From JBBRRP01 sp038251425 (GTDB lineage: Bacteria > Myxococcota_A > Polyangia > Polyangiales > Polyangiaceae), in the NCBI GenBank assembly GCA_038251425.1, contig JBBSBI010000110.1:1-17458 (forward strand): a DNA stretch of 17,458 nt, in the 5' to 3' direction. This document shows positions 14,059-17,458 of the stretch, piece after piece. The translations under genes were made by a program, and so were the position numbers. The notes under the pieces are model-generated. The model was not told where the DNA came from. It searched no databases and saw only the letters and a list, made by a program, of their open reading frames with translations. Within the stretch, counting starts at the first letter, position 1. Each line of letters begins with the position of its first letter.

Positions 14059-16125
14059 CCAATGCTCCTCAGGGTGACCAAACAGGAACCCCTGAGCCAT
14101 GTTGCAGCCCTGGGCGATCATGTAGTGCATCTGAACTTCGGATTCGATGCCCTCAGCGACGACCTCTAAGCCCAACTGGTGTCCGAGGCCGACAATAGCT
14201 CCAGCCACAGATTCTCGCTGATTGTCGCGCGAAATCGCGCGAATGAAGGACTGATCAATCTTGAGCACGTCGACATCAAATCGGTCTAAGTAGGCGAGCG
14301 AGGAGTACCCCGTACCGAAGTCATCAATCGCGATGCGTACTCCGAGCCGTTTGAGTTCAGCCAGCGTTGAATTGGTCCGATCGGTGTCGCGCATCAGGAG
14401 GGATTCGGTGATCTCAAGTTCCAGGCAAGCCCCGGGGATGTCGTAGGTTTGAAGGGCATTTTCGACCGTTTGGACCAAGCCTTGAGCCTCAAATTGTTTT
14501 GCCGACAGATTAACAGCCATGCGCAAGGTGCGTTGGCCATCATCGCGCAACTCCCGGAGCTTGCGACAGGCTTGGTGGAGCACCCAAGCGCCCGCCTCCA
14601 AGATGAGCCCACTTGCCTCAAGAACGGGAATAAACTCAGAGGGAGAAACGAGCACGCCATCATCGCGGCGCCAACGCAACAAGGCCTCAAGCCCAACCAC
14701 TTCCAACGAAGGTAACGCCACTTGTGGTTGATAATAGAGGCAAAATTGATCAGTCTGGGTCGCCACGCGGAGCTGCGCTGCGAGGCTGAGTGTCTTTTTG
14801 ACCTGAGCGTCGTGGGGTTCTTGCACGCGGACGAACGTGTTCCTGCCGCGTTCTTTGGCGAGGTACATGGCAAAATCAGCCGCCTTCAGTAGTTCATCGG
14901 CGGTTTCCCCGGCACCCGGGAAGCTGGCAATCCCAATACTCGAGGTGACGCACAGCTCAGCCTCATCCAGCTTGATCGGGCGCGAGAGCGACGCCACGAT
15001 GCGCCGAGCGAGCGCTTCGGGGATTTCGGCACTTTCTAGGCCTTCAACCAGGATTGCGAACTCGTCGCCGGCTAGGCGCGTGACGGTGTCGTACTCGCGG
15101 ACGGCAGCTAGGAGTCGGTCGCTGACCTCTCGCAACAACTTGTCGCCCGCTTCGTGCCCATACGCGTCATTGATCGACTTGAAGTGGTCGAGATCGAGAA
15201 ACATCACAGCAAGCTTTTCGTTACTCCGTGTGGCCCGAGCTAAGGATTGCACGAGTTTTCTTCGTAGCGTTGAGCGATTGGCAAGCCCCGTTAGCTGATC
15301 GTAGTTCGCTCGGTGCGCGAGGCGTTGTTCAGCCTTTTTCCGTTCGACGGCAAAGCGGATCAATTGGCGAAGATTGCGCGCGGAAAGATCGGCCTTGGCG
15401 ATGAATTCTTGAGCACCCACGCGAATTGCTTCAAGTGATAATGCCTCATCAGGAGCATCGCTCAACATGATAATCGCGGCGTCCTGGGACGCCGGATGTA
15501 GCGCTCGCACGCAATCGAGACCACCGGCATCAGGCAAGCTGAGATCAGCCAGAATGATATCCACTTCTGCATCGTGGAGCTTGGCAATCGCATCACGTAC
15601 GGAGCCGGCTGTGGTGAGCCGAAGGCGCCCATCGAGCGCTTCACGCAGGCAAGCCGCTAAGGGCGAAGGGGGCACAGCTTCACTCTCGACCAGCAAGACT
15701 CGATAAACATCAGCGTCAAGCGCAGCCGACTCAGCGCGTTGTCGTTGGAGGTCGTAGGCGCGCTCTACAATGCTCGCTAGTTCGTCATCATTCCACGGCT
15801 TGGGCACGATGGCTGTGATCCCGTGGTGCGTGCCGTGGTCCCGCCTGAGGTCCACTTCGGGCACCCCGGTGACCACCACAAACGAAGTGTCTGGATAGAT
15901 AGAAACGATGCGCTCGATCAGTGCGACGCCGTCGATACCAGGCATGCGCAGATCAGTGACCACTACAGGGTACTGTTGCAGTTGAACGGCACGCAGCGCT
16001 TCGGGTCCGCTTGCCGCAGTTGTTACGGTGAAGCCGCGTTGTCGCATGGTGCGCTCAAATGCGCGGCGAACGGGATCTTCATCATCAACGAACAGAATGG
16101 GAAGGCGCGAGGGGTGTAGTGTCAT
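13996..16125 (-). CDS. Hybrid c-di-GMP response regulator: REC-REC-GGDEF-EAL
   Basis: A 709-aa cytoplasmic regulator. REC1 (about 8-125) has the acidic pair D14/D15, phospho-acceptor D58 in VVTDLRMPG, T86 and K109, so it can be phosphorylated. REC2 (about 141-258) keeps D194 (ADLSLPDAGG), S222 and K244, but the acidic pair is replaced by VESE, so Mg binding and phosphorylation are doubtful. A short linker leads to a GGDEF domain (about 268-435) with NYDQLTGLANR, FLDLDHFKSIND and signature AGDEF (352-356); the inhibitory I-site RxxD is R343-D346. The EAL domain (about 445-690) has EALLRW (480-485), NLSAKQF, ELEITES, DDFGTG (601-606), KIDQSF and EGIE (658-661), all present. It can plausibly both make and degrade c-di-GMP; the net direction cannot be read. 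No cognate kinase is adjacent. tatC lies 168 bp upstream on the same strand. An AGAGG about 11 bp before the ATG at 16125 may be the ribosome site. Confidence 0.95.
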   Translation of the reverse strand: MTLHPSRLPILFVDDEDPVRRAFERTMRQRGFTVTTAASGPEALRAVQLQQYPVVVTDLRMPGIDGVALIERIVSIYPDTSFVVVTGVPEVDLRRDHGTHHGITAIVPKPWNDDELASIVERAYDLQRQRAESAALDADVYRVLLVESEAVPPSPLAACLREALDGRLRLTTAGSVRDAIAKLHDAEVDIILADLSLPDAGGLDCVRALHPASQDAAIIMLSDAPDEALSLEAIRVGAQEFIAKADLSARNLRQLIRFAVERKKAEQRLAHRANYDQLTGLANRSTLRRKLVQSLARATRSNEKLAVMFLDLDHFKSINDAYGHEAGDKLLREVSDRLLAAVREYDTVTRLAGDEFAILVEGLESAEIPEALARRIVASLSRPIKLDEAELCVTSSIGIASFPGAGETADELLKAADFAMYLAKERGRNTFVRVQEPHDAQVKKTLSLAAQLRVATQTDQFCLYYQPQVALPSLEVVGLEALLRWRRDDGVLVSPSEFIPVLEASGLILEAGAWVLHQACRKLRELRDDGQRTLRMAVNLSAKQFEAQGLVQTVENALQTYDIPGACLELEITESLLMRDTDRTNSTLAELKRLGVRIAIDDFGTGYSSLAYLDRFDVDVLKIDQSFIRAISRDNQRESVAGAIVGLGHQLGLEVVAEGIESEVQMHYMIAQGCNMAQGFLFGHPEEHWSAPERSSAILPIPTRLSLAG

Positions 16126-16221
16126 GCAGTTGCAGGCCTCTGAGCAAGGATCGTACCCAGCTCGAAACGACCCAATTCTCAGATGAATAAGGGCGAAAGG
16201 AAGAAGGCTGGGAACGCGTTG

Positions 16222-16234
16222 GTAACTTCGTTAC
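16222..16234. promoter_or_regulatory. Short inverted repeat GTAAC-TTC-GTTAC upstream of the c-di-GMP regulator
   Basis: Perfect 5-bp arms with a 3-bp spacer lie in the 168-bp gap between tatC and the regulator gene, about 97 bp before the regulator ATG. It could be a small operator or a weak hairpin. It lacks the GC-rich stem and U-run of an intrinsic terminator on either strand. Apart from this I see nothing convincing in 16126-16293. Confidence 0.2.
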
Positions 16235-16293
16235 ACGCCCGGGTGACACGAGCGTCGATGTGTTGACGTTCGGTTAGCCGGTGGGTCGACGCG

Positions 16294-17103
16294 TCAATCG
16301 TTTGTCGGTGACTTCTTACGGCCGAAAATCCAAGCCACTCCAATCGAAACCCCATAAAGCAGCATCAAAGGCACGGCCATCATGACCTGACTGAGCGGAT
16401 CGGGTGGCGTGAGGATGGCAGCGATCACGAATGCGATCACGATAAAATAGCGGAAGAATTTGATCAGGTGGGTGTGGTTGATGAGACCTGCGACCGACAA
16501 GAATAGCACCACAACCGGCAGCTCGAAGATAATGCCAAAGGCCATCAACATCTTCGTGATGAAGGCGATGTAATCGGTGATCATTAGCGTGGGCTTTATT
16601 ATTACCCCAGGCATATCGGGGTCTATGCCCCCGTAGCTCAGCAGATATCTGGCAGCGACTGGAAACGCGAAGCGCCACGAAAAATAGCTGCCCATCACGA
16701 ACAGGCCGCAGGAACTGAGCACGAACAAGATCGAATACTTCTTTTCCTTCTTATAGAGGCCAGGTGCGACGAACGCCCAAATCTGATAGACAATCAGAGG
16801 AAAGGCCATCACGAAGCCGCCTAAAATCGCGATCTTGAGGTACATGACAAAGCCTTGGCCCAACGCCATGAAATTGAGTTCAAACGGGCCAAATTTTGCT
16901 GGATCCCAAGCCTCTCTCAATGGTTGGGCCAAGAACAGGAAAATGGTTTTCCGTAAATACCAACCGATGCCAGCGCCAACCACCGCGGCGAGCAGCGCCT
17001 TGACCAATCGGCTGCGGAGCTCATCCAGGTGCTCCCAGATCGTCATCGCGCCTTCGTCGTGCTCGGCTTCTTTTTCTGCGGGTGCCTCGGTTGTGTCGGT
17101 CAC
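16294..17103 (-). CDS. tatC: Sec-independent (twin-arginine) protein translocase subunit TatC
   Basis: A 269-aa polytopic inner-membrane protein, the receptor for twin-arginine signal peptides in the TatABC export system. An acidic cytoplasmic N-tail leads to WEHLDELRSRLVKA, containing the signal-peptide-contacting Glu (E28). Six hydrophobic segments follow at about 34-52, 86-112, 122-146, 178-203, 214-231 and 236-260. Conserved features are FVMYLKIAILGG, FPLIVYQIWAFVAPGLYKKE, FGIIFELPV (E194) and LTPPDPLSQ. The start is GTG at 17103; an internal ATG (codon 20) is possible but less likely. It lies 51 bp downstream of a gene whose Pro-rich tail is cut by the window edge, probably another Tat subunit. 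Length and topology match the family; no anomalies. Confidence 0.97.
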   Translation of the reverse strand: MTDTTEAPAEKEAEHDEGAMTIWEHLDELRSRLVKALLAAVVGAGIGWYLRKTIFLFLAQPLREAWDPAKFGPFELNFMALGQGFVMYLKIAILGGFVMAFPLIVYQIWAFVAPGLYKKEKKYSILFVLSSCGLFVMGSYFSWRFAFPVAARYLLSYGGIDPDMPGVIIKPTLMITDYIAFITKMLMAFGIIFELPVVVLFLSVAGLINHTHLIKFFRYFIVIAFVIAAILTPPDPLSQVMMAVPLMLLYGVSIGVAWIFGRKKSPTND

Positions 17104-17154
17104 AGGTTTCTCAAGATCGGATACGAAGGTTTCGGCGAAATCGAACGGGCGAGA

Positions 17155-17458
17155 TTAAGCGTCGGAGGCTTCTGGGTTCACGTTGGAGCCGCTGCTAGGA
17201 CTGGTGAGCTGGCCTGGGGTGTCGTTGCCGGGGGTTGGCGCAGGATTGGCAGGTTTCGAGTGGGAAGGCGCGCTCGGTCGTGGCGGAGCGTTAGGGCGTG
17301 GTGGAGCGCTGGGCCGCGGGGGAACACTCGGTCGTGGTGGAGTGCTGGGGGATGACAGGCTGGGGGGTGACAGAGCTGGGGCCTCAGGAAGAGGGGGCTC
17401 AGGAAGAGGGGGCTCAGGAAGAGGGGGCTCAGGAAGAGGGGGCTCAGGAAGAGGGGGC
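17155..17458 (-). CDS. C-terminal Pro-rich tail of a gene cut by the window edge, possibly TatA/TatB
   Basis: The reverse strand is open from the window edge to a TAA at 17155-17157: 100 complete codons plus the stop. The peptide is almost entirely low complexity: five EPPLP-type pentapeptides, then ALSPPSLSSPST, then four PPRP(S/N)(A/V) hexapeptides, then SHSKPANPAPTPGNDTP, ending PEASDA. No domain is visible because the N-terminal part is outside. It runs in the same direction and ends 51 bp before tatC. In many bacteria tatA or tatB precedes tatC and has a long Pro-rich tail after one TM helix, so a TatA/TatB identity is a contextual inference. Any protein with a Pro-rich tail would fit equally on sequence alone. 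Confidence 0.55.
   Translation of the reverse strand, partial: PPLPEPPLPEPPLPEPPLPEPPLPEAPALSPPSLSSPSTPPRPSVPPRPSAPPRPNAPPRPSAPSHSKPANPAPTPGNDTPGQLTSPSSGSNVNPEASDA
17383..17457 (-). repeat. 5 x 15-bp tandem repeat encoding EPPLP pentapeptides
   Basis: Five consecutive identical 15-bp units (plus strand ctcaggaagaggggg) run to the window edge and probably continue beyond it. The reverse strand encodes the Pro-rich pentapeptide of the cut gene. Period 15 keeps the frame, so copy changes would only lengthen or shorten the tail. There are no spacers, so this is not a CRISPR array. Confidence 0.95.

Noticed and set aside
16235..16293. Intrinsic terminator after tatC
   Set aside because: Only weak inverted repeats (such as TTGACG/CGTCAA with a long loop) and no U-run on the minus strand.
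17383..17457. Regularly repeated block as a possible CRISPR array
   Set aside because: Units are 15 bp, contiguous and in frame, with no spacers; it is a coding proline repeat.

Overview
The window looks like a chromosomal segment of a Myxococcota (myxobacteria-like, former delta-proteobacterial) genome. This rests on moderately high GC by eye (not counted), a giant TPR protein, an N-lobe-less kinase-like membrane protein with a C-terminal tail like those of myxobacterial AgmX/PglI proteins, Pro/Ala-rich low-complexity tails, and a hybrid REC-REC-GGDEF-EAL regulator. No rRNA, tRNA, CRISPR array, transposase or phage gene was recognised. No gene-free stretch exceeds 300 bases.

Left part (1-7318). 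The left edge, minus strand, holds the first 137 codons of a type III secretion inner-ring lipoprotein (SctJ/YscJ family), truncated by the window. Directly upstream in the same direction is a 514-aa membrane protein (degenerate kinase C-lobe, GYF_2-like domain, one TM helix, cysteine-containing outer domain). Together they suggest the edge of a T3SS-type locus. Divergent from it is a 1731-aa cytoplasmic TPR solenoid protein with an EAPAEA repeat linker and a Pro-rich/acidic tail.

Middle part (7319-9995). An S66 LD-carboxypeptidase (minus strand) faces the TPR gene tail to tail. Divergent from it is a PlsC-type acyltransferase, followed 2 bp later by a decayed NAD-dependent epimerase/dehydratase gene. 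The latter keeps only its N-terminal Rossmann start and its C-terminus, in different frames, so a central block is missing. A small orphan lipoprotein gene follows.

Housekeeping part (10073-14058, plus strand). proA, rsfS, rlmH and a RhlE-like DEAD-box helicase with a long Gly/Arg/Ser-rich N-terminus lie head to tail with short spacers. This is a proline synthesis plus ribosome/RNA-maintenance group. A perfect 16-bp palindrome sits just before rlmH.

Right part (13996-17458, minus strand). A REC-REC-GGDEF-EAL c-di-GMP regulator overlaps the helicase 3' end by 63 bp tail to tail. Upstream of it are tatC and the Pro-rich C-terminal tail of a gene cut by the window edge, probably a TatA/TatB subunit, with a 5 x 15-bp in-frame repeat.

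I did not find a wholly new system. The most interesting items are the T3SS edge with its pseudokinase membrane partner and giant TPR neighbour, the internally deleted epimerase gene, and the palindrome at the rlmH translation start.
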